Positions 28,320 through 36,532 of a stretch of 64,000 bases of DNA are shown piece by piece. Location: positions 558,001-622,000 of the forward strand of contig NZ_JAFIQX010000002.1 in NCBI RefSeq assembly GCF_017356035.1, in the 5' to 3' direction. The DNA is from Longitalea luteola (lineage in GTDB: Bacteria; Bacteroidota; Bacteroidia; Chitinophagales; Chitinophagaceae). Both the position numbers and the translations under genes were made by a program. Positions within the stretch are counted from its first letter, which is position 1, and each line of letters starts with the position of its first letter. The notes under the pieces are model-generated. The model ran no database searches and was not told where the DNA came from. It saw nothing but the letters and a program-made list of their open reading frames with translations.

Positions 28320-28357
28320 TTTGCCGGTTTCACTTATTGTCACCTTATACCGGCAAA
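28320..28357 (-). terminator. Hairpin downstream of the L,D-transpeptidase gene
   Basis: TTTGCCGGT / ACCGGCAAA, 9-bp stem with a 20-nt loop. On the minus strand it is followed by GGAATTTTA, a weak U-tract. Confidence 0.5.
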
Positions 28358-28383
28358 TGTGAAATAGATATCGGTGAAGTGGT

Positions 28384-28941
28384 TCAACGTTTAATGATGA
28401 CCCGGGAACCAACCGGTAAAAGTTCATCCAGCTCATCGAGGTCTTCATTTTTTACTGATACACAGCCGTTGGTCCAGTTGGTATAATCATCAACCACCAG
28501 GTTATCATTAGGCCAGGTGCCGTGGATAGCAATGCCGCCACCGATTTTGGCGTTTCTTGGTATTAAACCTTTTGCTTTACGTTCCTTGAATTTGCTCCAG
28601 CTTTCCTGGGTGGGAAAGTCGAGCATCAGCATTTTATGCCATTTGTGGTGAGGTTTCTTGTAGATGATCCTGAAGCTGCCTTCCGGGGTGCGGCGATCCC
28701 CTTCCATAAGTTTATCAGAGAGGTCCTTGCTGCCAAATACAACGGGATAAGTAGCATACCATCCTTCTGCATCAAATACCTGCAGTTCATAATCAGATTT
28801 ATCTACAACTACATACACATCGCCTACAGGCTTCGTTCGGAATAAATTCTTCTTAACTACCCTACGTTCGATGGTTTTAAAGGCCGCCAATCCTGTTACA
28901 GAAAAGATTATAAGGCCTGCAAAGAGCCACTTCAATTTCAT
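28384..28941 (-). CDS. L,D-transpeptidase (YkuD family)
   Basis: 185 residues with an N-terminal signal/anchor (about 5-20). YkuD catalytic motif: HGTWPND and NWTNGCVSVKNEDL with the nucleophile Cys. Family members cross-link peptidoglycan 3-3 or anchor proteins (periplasm). Length fits a single catalytic domain without LysM or substrate module. The start ATG 28941 is followed by a Lys-containing signal sequence. No operon partner. Confidence 0.9.
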   Translation of the reverse strand: MKLKWLFAGLIIFSVTGLAAFKTIERRVVKKNLFRTKPVGDVYVVVDKSDYELQVFDAEGWYATYPVVFGSKDLSDKLMEGDRRTPEGSFRIIYKKPHHKWHKMLMLDFPTQESWSKFKERKAKGLIPRNAKIGGGIAIHGTWPNDNLVVDDYTNWTNGCVSVKNEDLDELDELLPVGSRVIIKR

Positions 28942-29187
28942 AAGTAAACCTGGTTTTAAGCGTAAAGACCAAGCAAGTGATTAATGGGTTTAAAATTATG
29001 AACAAAAATTGTATTGATCTTCCAATGTGGATAATGGAATAGTCCACAAAGGAAAACGTTGCCGGCCCTGAATTATTTTTTTGGGGAATTGGCTTTAACA
29101 ATTTTTTGCTCACAGATGAGATCGCAAAAAAAATGCCATTGAAAATCAGTTGATCGTATATAAGCGTTAAACAATCACAAAATAAAT
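28942..29187. other. Intergenic region, no feature recognised
   Basis: The region between the L,D-transpeptidase start and the terminator at 29188 holds the transpeptidase promoter presumably but no TAnnTTTG box with proper spacing was found. Confidence 0.4.
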
Positions 29188-29213
29188 AAACCGGTAGCTT
29201 TTACTACCGGTTT
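29188..29213 (-). terminator. Terminator of the sigma/anti-sigma/barrel operon
   Basis: AAACCGGTAG / CTACCGGTTT, 10-bp perfect stem, 6-nt loop; on the minus strand followed by ATTTATTTTGT. Confidence 0.9.
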
Positions 29214-29242
29214 ACATTCATGGCTATGTATACTCAATACTG

Positions 29243-30067
29243 CTACCAGTTGCTTAAGCGTAATCCGAGATTATAAGGTCGTTGATCGGGGCCTCTTTCA
29301 AACATACTTTTGGCGGCGTATGATCCGTATAATTTTACCGGGCCCAGGTTCAGTTCCCCAATGTAGGAGAGTTTCCACGGACGTAGATCAAAGTCATCAC
29401 GTTCTTTATGCTTGCCATCTGTGTTGGTAATGGTTTTCTGGCGGCTCGAATACAGGTAACCACCACTGGCGCCCACACTCAGGCCAAATCCTCTTTTGCG
29501 GTGTGGCGTAAAATTAAAGTTCAGCATCAGGGGAACGGTGACATAATCGGCGGCCAGTTTATTTTTCTCATAACTGCGCGAAAGGTCATAGGTTACCCGC
29601 GTTGGATTGGTCGAGAAAAGGATCGGTTCGCGAAAGCGGTAGTTATTCAGCTCAATACCCAATCCGTATTTAAGGTTCACGACCCCTTTTATTACATTCA
29701 GCTTTTGCATGAATGCCCAGATGTTCACGTTCACTGATTTGCCGGTTCGTAATTTAAAATCATCTTTATCGAGTCCCGGGGCAAAACCATCAACGGCGTT
29801 TTGCATTTCGGCACTTTTATAATCGGTTTGATCATTATAATTGGCGAAACCGATATCAACGATCCACCAGTTGGTGCTTAAACGGGAAGGTTTTTTGCGG
29901 TGGTTCGTTTTCGTTTCATTGTCGTTGTTTTTATCGCGATCGCGTTTTTTGATGATGATCATGCCGCCTACGCGAATGGTATCGCTTTCCGTTTTCGTGG
30001 AATCGGTTTGGGCCAGGCCGGTCAAGGACATACTAATCCCTATCAGGAGTATAATTACCTGTTTCAT
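29243..30067 (-). CDS. Outer-membrane beta-barrel protein (porin-like)
   Basis: 274 residues with signal peptide (first 19, SLTGLAQ). A charged linker (KKRDRDKNNDNE) precedes a predicted 8-strand barrel of alternating hydrophobic residues, with aromatic strand ends and C-terminal RPYNLGLRLSNW. It is the third gene of an operon behind an ECF sigma factor and an anti-sigma-like membrane protein, 27 bp after the latter. This arrangement suggests it is a target or sensor of the sigma system, possibly in envelope stress. Confidence 0.75.
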   Translation of the reverse strand: MKQVIILLIGISMSLTGLAQTDSTKTESDTIRVGGMIIIKKRDRDKNNDNETKTNHRKKPSRLSTNWWIVDIGFANYNDQTDYKSAEMQNAVDGFAPGLDKDDFKLRTGKSVNVNIWAFMQKLNVIKGVVNLKYGLGIELNNYRFREPILFSTNPTRVTYDLSRSYEKNKLAADYVTVPLMLNFNFTPHRKRGFGLSVGASGGYLYSSRQKTITNTDGKHKERDDFDLRPWKLSYIGELNLGPVKLYGSYAAKSMFERGPDQRPYNLGLRLSNW

Positions 30068-30094
30068 CTTGGTTTTTTTAACTATTTACTGGTA

Positions 30095-31285
30095 TTATTT
30101 TACTGCTATTTCAAGGTTGGCAATGCGTATGCCGCCTCTGCCATCATCATCGGGGTTGGTAACCTTGTCAACTACCCGTGATACTTTTCGGAAGAAACCG
30201 CGCAGCGGTGTTTTATTTATCGACGTATTCAAAACATACGTTGGTGACTGATCAGTTTCTTCAACAGCTTTTTCAGAAAGGGAATTAACTGCTAATGGTT
30301 CACTGATCGTTCTTTTAATAACTGTGCTTTTGATTACCGGCTGCTCATCCGTGTTGTCAACAGCTACATCAACCGGTTTTGCCTTTAAGGCGATATCGAT
30401 ATTTTCAGGATCCTTCACCGGTTGCTGTGTGCTTTCCTGTTTTACGTATGATGGTTGCTGAATGTTACTGCGCTCCGTAATTTTTTTTACGACCGGCTTT
30501 GGTATGGCTATATGTTCTTCCGGGCGCTTATTGGCCATGGCAGCAGGATCAACTTCTTTTTCAACTTCAACGGGGTTGTTATTCAAAGCATTCGGCGTTG
30601 CATCCGAATTTGTATCCTGTTGTAGATTCCCTTTAAGCGGCGTAGTTACATGCCCCGATGGTTTTGTTTCCTTTTCCCTGCCAGCAATTTCAACGCCGTT
30701 GTTCTTGATAGAAATGTACCAGGCCAGGCTGCCAATGATCAGGAAGGCAATGGCTGCTGCGGAGATCCGCCACCAGGGAATGGCCACTACTTTTGAATCC
30801 TCTTCTTCTGACCGGTATAAATAGGTTTTATCGGGGAAACTGAGCGTTTTATCGGGCACCAGCTTCACCTGTTGTATCAATTCAAATTCTGCCTGGTACT
30901 GCGGATGTTTGTATACGAACTGTTCTACAAGGTCTTTTTCTTCATTTGTTAACTCATCATCGCCATACAGCACAAAGAATTCTTCACAATTCGCCTCATT
31001 CACGAATCCCTGGGCGGCCGAATGCCTGAACAGCATTTCTTTCTGGTCGAAGACGATATGTTCATCTGACCGTAAGACCGACTGTTGCAACATGACCAGC
31101 TCTTCTTCAAGATCGGGGTTTTGTTGCACGAAGTAATCTACCGCCTGGCGATCAGCTGCACTCAATTCATCATCTACATACATCACAAACCAGCTCTCAT
31201 AGTTATCACGGGTGATAACTTCTCCCTGGCCGCCGCCATAGGCCGCAAAATCATCTGTTCTGATATAATAACAGTTAAATGACAT
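30095..31285 (-). CDS. Anti-sigma-like single-span membrane protein with duplicated N-terminal domain
   Basis: 396 residues. The cytoplasmic part holds two copies of one domain: SWFVMYVDDELSAADRQAV (about 30-65) and EFFVLYGDDELTNEEKDLV (about 100-135), resembling zinc-less anti-sigma helical bundles. One span follows (about 175-193), then a long low-complexity periplasmic region rich in Lys/Pro/Thr. It overlaps the sigma gene by 11 bp. It most likely binds the ECF sigma factor; no zinc His-x3-Cys-x2-Cys motif is present. Confidence 0.75.
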   Translation of the reverse strand: MSFNCYYIRTDDFAAYGGGQGEVITRDNYESWFVMYVDDELSAADRQAVDYFVQQNPDLEEELVMLQQSVLRSDEHIVFDQKEMLFRHSAAQGFVNEANCEEFFVLYGDDELTNEEKDLVEQFVYKHPQYQAEFELIQQVKLVPDKTLSFPDKTYLYRSEEEDSKVVAIPWWRISAAAIAFLIIGSLAWYISIKNNGVEIAGREKETKPSGHVTTPLKGNLQQDTNSDATPNALNNNPVEVEKEVDPAAMANKRPEEHIAIPKPVVKKITERSNIQQPSYVKQESTQQPVKDPENIDIALKAKPVDVAVDNTDEQPVIKSTVIKRTISEPLAVNSLSEKAVEETDQSPTYVLNTSINKTPLRGFFRKVSRVVDKVTNPDDDGRGGIRIANLEIAVK

Positions 31286-31760
31286 TTTCAGGTTTTACCA
31301 GATAGTTCTTTAATTGAATTCGTGCCCGGTGAAGATACACTTTTACCTGGCTTTCATTGAGGCCGGTAATTTGTCCGATCTCTTCATAGGAATATCCTTC
31401 ATAATCCTTCAGCAAGACCAGCGCGCGTTGCGTTTCGTTTAACCGGCTCAATGCTTCTTCCAGGACCTTACGGGTGTTGTACACCGGTTTATCATACACC
31501 TGTGCTTCCTCTTTGAATTCATCGCGTAAATGAACCCGTTTGGCTTTACGCAGATGGTCTATCATTTGGTTATAAGCAACCGTGAACAGGTAACTTTTGC
31601 ATTTGGCATTTTCTACATCCGATCTGTTCCGCCACATTTTTTCAAATGCCGCCTGAACAACATCCCGGGCATCCTCTTCATGACGAAGGTTTTTAAGGAT
31701 GAACCGGTACACGTTGTCCGCATACTCAGCTACGCATTGATTATATTCTTTTTCGGTCAT
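31275..31760 (-). CDS. ECF-type RNA polymerase sigma factor
   Basis: 161 residues with sigma-70 region 2 (YRFILKNLRHEEDARDVVQAAFEKMW, AYNQMIDHLRK) and region 4 (YEGYSYEEIGQITGLNESQVKVYLHRARIQLK). First gene of an operon with an overlapping anti-sigma-like gene and an outer-membrane protein gene. It probably directs transcription of this operon itself. Confidence 0.93.
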   Translation of the reverse strand: MTEKEYNQCVAEYADNVYRFILKNLRHEEDARDVVQAAFEKMWRNRSDVENAKCKSYLFTVAYNQMIDHLRKAKRVHLRDEFKEEAQVYDKPVYNTRKVLEEALSRLNETQRALVLLKDYEGYSYEEIGQITGLNESQVKVYLHRARIQLKNYLVKPENVI

Positions 31761-31845
31761 AAGCAGAACCTGTCTGTTATACTGTTTGTACGGTAGTGGT
31801 ACGAACCACGGGCAAAAATGTTACAATGAATTTCAATAAAAATAA

Positions 31846-31870
31846 AAAGAGGCCATGAAATGACCTCTTT
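31846..31870 (-). terminator. Terminator of the small secreted-protein gene
   Basis: AAAGAGG / CCTCTTT, 7-bp stem with an 11-nt loop. The minus strand continues TTTTTATTTTTATT. Confidence 0.85.
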
Positions 31871-31896
31871 ATAGAGAAATTTTGTTTGTCATAATG

Positions 31897-32115
31897 TTAG
31901 AATTGGGCGTTTGCCGCTATTGCCCGGCTGAGGGATTCCCAGATAATGAAATCGCTCTGGAACTGATTGTTGTTACTGTTACAGCATTCTTTGGTTGAAG
32001 GCAAACAGTCGCGGTTAACCGGCTTCTTTGAAGTATGGGTTGTGGCGAAAACGAATATACCAGCCAAAGCCACCAATAGTATTAGGGTTGAACGGATAAA
32101 GTTTTTCTTCCACAT
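31897..32115 (-). CDS. Small secreted or membrane-anchored hypothetical protein
   Basis: 72 residues from ATG 32115 (MWKKNFIRSTLILLV). An N-terminal span or signal (5-25) is followed by a Cys-containing stretch DCLPSTKECCNS and the conserved-looking end FIIWESLSRAIAANAQF. I have the impression this short family occurs in several copies in Chitinophagaceae but could not check. Its own terminator follows; function unknown. Confidence 0.6.
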   Translation of the reverse strand: MWKKNFIRSTLILLVALAGIFVFATTHTSKKPVNRDCLPSTKECCNSNNNQFQSDFIIWESLSRAIAANAQF

Positions 32116-32370
32116 AACGTATCGTTTTGTATTATAAGACGAAGTTATTGGGAATTTGTTACAGTTTTTTAAATAAAAAGTTAGAATTGACAGGTGGTCG
32201 TATTTGATTTTTAGCAAATGCGAAAATTAAGTAATACGATCTGAACAGGTTATGCTCTTGCTGTTTAAACAGGGAGTGGTAATGGGCTGAAAAAAATACG
32301 GACGGGCGGGGAAAATCACCGGATGAAGCGGTTAAAAACATTATCATTATCACATCACATTGACTATTAT

Positions 32371-32378
32371 TACATTTG
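32371..32378 (+). promoter_or_regulatory. -7 promoter box TACATTTG of kbl
   Basis: Fits TAnnTTTG and ends 26 bp before the kbl ATG. The -33 TTG at standard spacing is missing. Confidence 0.45.
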
Positions 32379-32404
32379 TGCCAATACAAAAAACTACATG
32401 CTCC

Positions 32405-33604
32405 ATGAACGAAAAACTAGTAAAACGCCTGGCCACTGAGCTGGCTGAGATCAAAGCTGCCGGTTTATATAAAATAGAGCGGATCATCGAATCGCCGCAG
32501 GGCGCCGAGATCACGGTGAATGGCAAAAAGGTACTTAATTTCTGCGCCAATAATTACCTGGGCCTTTCATCGCATCCTAAAGTAATTGAAGCTGCCAAAA
32601 AATATGTCGACTTCCGGGGCTACGGCATGAGCAGTGTACGCTTCATTTGCGGTACCCAGGATATTCATAAAGAACTGGAAGAAAAGATCTCTGCCTTTTT
32701 GGGTACTGAAGACACGATCCTGTATGTAGCTGCTTTTGACGCCAATGGCGGGGTGTTTGAACCTTTGTATAATGAACAGGATGCTATTATTTCCGATGAG
32801 TTGAACCATGCCTCCATTATCGATGGGGTGCGTTTATGTAAGGCCCAGCGGTTCCGTTATAAGCATAATAATATGGCCGACCTGGAGGAGAAACTGAAAG
32901 AGTCTCAATCGGCCCGCAGCCGCATTATCGTTACAGACGGTTCATTCAGTATGGATGGCACCATTGCCCAGCTGGATGCCATTGTTGCGCTGGCTGAAAA
33001 ATACGATGCCGCTATCATGATCGATGAAAGCCATTCCAGCGGCTTTTTAGGTAAGACAGGGCGCGGAACGCATGAATACCGCGGGGTAATGGGTAAGATA
33101 GATATCATTACCGGAACCCTGGGCAAGGCCCTCGGTGGTGCTTCTGGTGGTTTTACCAGCGGCCGTAAAGAAGTGATTGATATGTTACGCCAGCGGTCGC
33201 GGCCCTATTTGTTCTCAAATACCCTGGCGCCCGGCATTGTAGGCGCTTCTATTGCGGTGCTCGACCTGTTGAGCGAAACCACCGAACTGCGCGATAAGCT
33301 CGAATATAATACCCGCTATTTCCGCAATAAAATGACCGAAGCCGGTTTTGACATCAAGCCGGGTGATCACCCCATAGTGCCCATCATGCTGTATGATGCG
33401 GTTGTAGCCCAGAACTTTGCTGCCCGCCTGCTGGATGAGGGCATTTATGTTATCGGCTTCTTTTATCCTGTGGTAGCCAAGGGACAGGCCCGCATCAGGG
33501 TGCAATTGAGCGCTGCCCATGAACAGCACCATCTTGATAAAGCCATTGCTGCCTTTGCCAGGATAGGGAAGGAGCTGGGGGTGCTAAAGCCGGTTACAAG
33601 TTAA
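32405..33604 (+). CDS. kbl: Glycine C-acetyltransferase (2-amino-3-ketobutyrate CoA ligase)
   Basis: PLP enzyme that splits 2-amino-3-ketobutyrate with CoA into glycine and acetyl-CoA in threonine breakdown. ATG 32405 ([17 protein letters not shown]) gives 399 residues, normal length; the upstream in-frame extension runs through the promoter and was dropped. PLP lysine in [13 protein letters not shown], and DESHSSGF for the cofactor-binding Asp. Threonine dehydrogenase is not nearby. Confidence 0.95.
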   Translation: MNEKLVKRLATELAEIKAAGLYKIERIIESPQGAEITVNGKKVLNFCANNYLGLSSHPKVIEAAKKYVDFRGYGMSSVRFICGTQDIHKELEEKISAFLGTEDTILYVAAFDANGGVFEPLYNEQDAIISDELNHASIIDGVRLCKAQRFRYKHNNMADLEEKLKESQSARSRIIVTDGSFSMDGTIAQLDAIVALAEKYDAAIMIDESHSSGFLGKTGRGTHEYRGVMGKIDIITGTLGKALGGASGGFTSGRKEVIDMLRQRSRPYLFSNTLAPGIVGASIAVLDLLSETTELRDKLEYNTRYFRNKMTEAGFDIKPGDHPIVPIMLYDAVVAQNFAARLLDEGIYVIGFFYPVVAKGQARIRVQLSAAHEQHHLDKAIAAFARIGKELGVLKPVTS

Positions 33605-33884
33605 CCGGTTAATAAGTAACGAGTGAAAATACAGGTCCGGGGATGCCTGGTAAAAAGCGTCCCGGATTTTTTATTTGGGGGGCTCTCGGGTCCGGCAGGC
33701 ATTAAAAGAAAACGACACCAATCTGTTCGTGAATTGATAGGCTTCCCGGTAGTGGGGTTAATTCACCTGGGTGCAGTGGGTCATTTTTGCTGGCTCGACC
33801 TGTTATATGGCGTTGGCGTGGCCGTTGGATTACCTAAGCTGATCGTATCGTTGTACCTGTAAATGGATTGAAATAAACTCATAT
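33605..33884. other. Short intergenic stretch with doubtful 79-codon frame
   Basis: A GTG-started frame 33623-33862 ends with a hydrophobic stretch but has no family signal. Otherwise nothing is seen. Confidence 0.3.
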
Positions 33885-33926
33885 CAAATGAGTCAAACGG
33901 GTTGCTTCCCCCCTTTGACTCATTTG
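33885..33926. terminator. Bidirectional hairpin between kbl and ridA
   Basis: CAAATGAGTCAAA / TTTGACTCATTTG, a perfect 13-bp stem with a 16-nt loop, between convergent genes. Confidence 0.75.
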
Positions 33927-33946
33927 TATATCTGGGGGCAAAACGG

Positions 33947-34327
33947 TTATTTCGCAGCGATCATACTTATTTCAACATTCACATTTCGGGGCAGTCCTTT
34001 TACCGCAACGGTTTCGCGGGCCGGGTAATTGCCCGTAAAGTATTTTCCATACACTTCGTTAACGGCGTTGAAGAGCGACATATCGCTTAGGAAAATGGTG
34101 GTTTTAACTACATGACTGAAATCATAGCCGGCCTGGGTCAATACTGCGTTCAGATTTTTCATAACCTGCTCGGTTTCACCGGCAACATCCGTGGCCTCCA
34201 CCGTGCCTGTAGCAGGGTTGATGGGAACCTGTCCGGAAATAAATAACAGATTGCCGGCCTGTACTGCCTGGCTATAAGGGCCAATAGGTGCTGGCGCCTG
34301 ATTGGTAGTGATTATGGTTTTTTGCAT
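33947..34327 (-). CDS. ridA: RidA-family enamine/imine deaminase
   Basis: 126 residues from ATG 34327 (MQKTIITTNQAPAPIGPYSQAV). RidA removes reactive 2-aminoacrylate and related imines. Motifs: GPYSQAV, LFISGQVPINPATG, GEQ-like TEQVMKNL and the catalytic Arg in NYPARETVAV. The open frame extends 26 codons upstream, but those codons are the translation of a 7-bp repeat array and are not part of the protein. The promoter box touches the start codon. Confidence 0.95.
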   Translation of the reverse strand: MQKTIITTNQAPAPIGPYSQAVQAGNLLFISGQVPINPATGTVEATDVAGETEQVMKNLNAVLTQAGYDFSHVVKTTIFLSDMSLFNAVNEVYGKYFTGNYPARETVAVKGLPRNVNVEISMIAAK

Positions 34328-34331
34328 GCGC

Positions 34332-34339
34332 CAAAGATA
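34332..34339 (-). promoter_or_regulatory. -7 promoter box TATCTTTG of ridA, 4 bp from the start codon
   Basis: Minus-strand TATCTTTG. With the usual 4-7 nt to the transcript start, the mRNA would begin at or next to the ATG, suggesting a leaderless message. CAA units of the array (TTG on the minus strand) lie 17 and 24 bp upstream. Confidence 0.5.
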
Positions 34340-34342
34340 AAT

Positions 34343-34384
34343 CAATAGGCAATAGGCAATTGACAATAAGCAATAGACAATAGA
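34343..34384. repeat. 7-bp tandem array, CAATAGG family
   Basis: Six exact 7-bp steps: CAATAGG, CAATAGG, CAATTGA, CAATAAG, CAATAGA, CAATAGA. It sits directly upstream of the ridA promoter box. Confidence 0.9.
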
Positions 34385-34474
34385 CAAGGAAAGGCAAAAA
34401 GGCAACGGTTATTCCCCTTTGCCCATTCACCATTCACGATAATAGGTTTTCTTTGCGGATAAATTCAGAAGCCC

Positions 34475-35119
34475 ATGACAGTGGCCATTTTAGCCGATGA
34501 CGTATTAAAACAGGAAATACTAACCCGGAAATTGCCGGAGTCAGTAAACGTGGTATGGGTCGATTCCATGCGGTCCCTGACTGTGGTGGAAGCCGATGTA
34601 TATATGGACCTGCTGTTTGAAATGGATGCCGAAAGAACGCAGCATTTGAAAAGGCTGCAGCCCAAACCGGTACTCGTGAATGCCGTCAGCTGGTCAACAA
34701 AAAGTATCGGTGCTGATGTGGTTCGCATCAATGCCTGGCCGGGTATGCTGCAGCGGCCGGTAACTGAGATAGCGATGCCAGCCACAGTGACCGAAGCGAC
34801 CATAAAGGAAATTTTTGATCAGCTGCAATGGAAATATATCCTGGCGCCCGATATTCCGGGTATGATCACCGCACGGGTACTGGCTGCCATTATCAATGAA
34901 GCATATTATACACTGGAAAGTAAGGTAAGCACCCGCGAAGAGATCGATATTGCCATGAAACTCGGTACCAGTTATCCGTATGGCCCGTTTGAGTGGAGCG
35001 AAAAAATAGGATTGTCACGCATTGCTGAACTGTTAACTGAATTAAGCCGTGTTGATGACCGTTATAAACCAGCGGCATTGCTTGTTCAGGAAGCGGGCAG
35101 CAGGAAGGTGGCAGGTTGA
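34475..35119 (+). CDS. 3-hydroxyacyl-CoA dehydrogenase family protein (C-terminal domain type)
   Basis: 214 residues. The N-terminal 110 residues are a degenerate Rossmann-like fold without the GxGxxG nucleotide loop. The C-terminal part has the 3HCDH C-terminal domain (PGMITARVLAAIINEAYYTLE, GTSYPYGPFEWSEKIG). Normal enzymes of the family have about 280-300 residues with an intact NAD-binding site, so this is a reduced paralogue and may not be a dehydrogenase. Conserved in context next to tsaB. Confidence 0.75.
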   Translation: MTVAILADDVLKQEILTRKLPESVNVVWVDSMRSLTVVEADVYMDLLFEMDAERTQHLKRLQPKPVLVNAVSWSTKSIGADVVRINAWPGMLQRPVTEIAMPATVTEATIKEIFDQLQWKYILAPDIPGMITARVLAAIINEAYYTLESKVSTREEIDIAMKLGTSYPYGPFEWSEKIGLSRIAELLTELSRVDDRYKPAALLVQEAGSRKVAG

Positions 35120-35162
35120 TCAATTGACAAGTTATGGAAGTTGATAAGTTGGTCAGTTAAGG
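35118..35162. repeat. Weak 8-bp tandem array (AAGTTGAT type)
   Basis: CAAGTTAT, then AAGTTGAT, AAGTTGGT, CAGTTAAG. It starts at the stop of the 3HCDH gene. Confidence 0.4.
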
Positions 35163-35288
35163 CTCGAGATAGTAAATGATATGAGAACGATGGCGAGGTA
35201 TGAGACTACAGCGTTTGTCGTTTTACGTTTGCCGCCATTAGGATCAAAAACACAAAACCAGGAACAAAACAATATAGCGACGAGAATC

Positions 35289-35978
35289 ATGATTTTATGT
35301 ATTGACACAGCCACTGATCAGGCCAGTGTATGTTTATCGAAAGATGGTGAAGTTATAAATGTGCTTGTAAATGATAATCAGAAGGATCATGCAGGCTGGA
35401 TACAAACGGCTATAAACGCTTTATTACTGAAGCAGGGCGTTACCATGCAGCAGCTGCAGGCCGTTGCTGTAACGGCCGGTCCGGGCTCGTATACCGGTTT
35501 ACGCGTAGGCATGGCAACGGCCAAAGGTTTGTGCTTTGCTTTACAAATACCACTCATAACAATTAATACATTACAGGTAATGGCACACGCCGCCATCACT
35601 CAACTGGGTAGTAAAGCTGCACATATGCCCGGGCCACTGTGTTTTTGCCCAATGATCGATGCGCGTCGTATGGAAGTATTCACTGCTGTTTATGATGAGG
35701 CATTACAGGAGATCATAGCGCCTAAAGCAATGATACTTGACGAATTATCCTTTGGCGATGAATTAAATGATCGTTCGTTGATATGCTTTGGAAATGGCAG
35801 TAATAAATGGAAAAATGTAAGCAGGTATCCTAACGTTCTATTTATTGATGAAAATCCAGATATTGCTAAATCACTTGCTAAATTGGCGTCCAGCTTGCAT
35901 TTAAGCCGGAATTTTGCCAACTTGGCGTATGCTGAGCCCGTTTATCTAAAAGAATTTTACACTTATATCAAAAAATGA
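35289..35978 (+). CDS. tsaB: tRNA threonylcarbamoyladenosine biosynthesis protein TsaB
   Basis: 229 residues from ATG 35289 (MILCIDTATDQASVCLS); the 36-codon upstream extension is not family-like. TsaB is the scaffold partner of TsaD and TsaE in t6A37 tRNA modification. The motif GPGSYTGLRVGMATAKGL is intact and the two actin-like lobes have normal length. tsaD is not in the window. Confidence 0.95.
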   Translation: MILCIDTATDQASVCLSKDGEVINVLVNDNQKDHAGWIQTAINALLLKQGVTMQQLQAVAVTAGPGSYTGLRVGMATAKGLCFALQIPLITINTLQVMAHAAITQLGSKAAHMPGPLCFCPMIDARRMEVFTAVYDEALQEIIAPKAMILDELSFGDELNDRSLICFGNGSNKWKNVSRYPNVLFIDENPDIAKSLAKLASSLHLSRNFANLAYAEPVYLKEFYTYIKK

Positions 35979-36083
35979 CCAAATGAAACTTTTATCCTCC
36001 TTTCATCCCTAGCATATCAATTTTCTTGTAAATTTGATCTTTAGCGTTATCCTATTAAATATCTTAAAAGCTCTGATGTGCAC

Positions 36084-36431
36084 ATGAACGTAACAACCAA
36101 TTACTCCATGGTCTTAAATGCAGATGGTGGGGATGGTGAATCGGTAAAAGTTGACTTCCTGAACCTGAAAAAGGCAGCGATGATACTTCGTGCCTTGAAC
36201 CACAAGCTGCGTCAACAGATCGTCAAACTGATCGATGAGAACAAGCGTCTTACCGTGACGGAGATCTATGTACGTCTGCGGTTGGAACAGTCCGTTGCAT
36301 CCCAACACCTCGCTATTTTACGTAGAGCAGGCATCGTGAAAACTGACCGGGATGGTAAATTTATTTACTATTCTGTCAACAGTTCACGGGTAGCTCATAT
36401 TATGAAATGCGTGGACGACCTCAACATCTGA
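36084..36431 (+). CDS. ArsR-family winged-helix repressor
   Basis: 115 residues from ATG 36084 (a GTG two codons upstream is less likely). Winged helix-turn-helix: KAAMILRALNHKLRQQIVKLI, TVTEIYVRLRLEQSVASQHLAILRRAGIV, then wing RDGKFIYYSV. No Cys metal-binding motif in helix 3; the only Cys is near the C-terminus (MKCVDDL), so a single-Cys persulfide or redox sensor is possible. Located 102 bp upstream of a persulfide-dioxygenase-like gene and probably regulates it. Confidence 0.88.
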   Translation: MNVTTNYSMVLNADGGDGESVKVDFLNLKKAAMILRALNHKLRQQIVKLIDENKRLTVTEIYVRLRLEQSVASQHLAILRRAGIVKTDRDGKFIYYSVNSSRVAHIMKCVDDLNI

Positions 36432-36463
36432 TAAGACGGAGACGACACAAATTTGTTTAAACA

Positions 36464-36496
36464 GTTAACCTGTAGCCATACCAGCTACGGGTTAAC
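36464..36496 (+). terminator. Hairpin between arsR-like gene and MBL-rhodanese gene
   Basis: GTTAACCTGTAGC / GCTACGGGTTAAC with one mismatch in 13 bp, 7-nt loop. No U-tract follows, so it may instead be a regulatory operator; the GTTAACC half-site palindrome could bind the ArsR protein. Confidence 0.6.
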
Positions 36497-36507
36497 TTGT
36501 TATGGTG

Positions 36508-36515
36508 TACTTTTG
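36508..36515 (+). promoter_or_regulatory. -7 promoter box TACTTTTG of the MBL-rhodanese gene
   Basis: Fits TAnnTTTG and ends 17 bp before the ATG at 36533. The hairpin just upstream overlaps the place where -33 would be. Confidence 0.5.
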
Positions 36516-36532
36516 CCTGAAATTCAGACTAC

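Noticed and set aside
33623-33862. 79-codon open frame between kbl and ridA
   Set aside because: GTG start, no family signal; hydrophobic end only.
34327-34405. Longer RidA start with 26 extra residues
   Set aside because: Those residues are encoded by the 7-bp array and the -7 promoter box; family start is at 34327.
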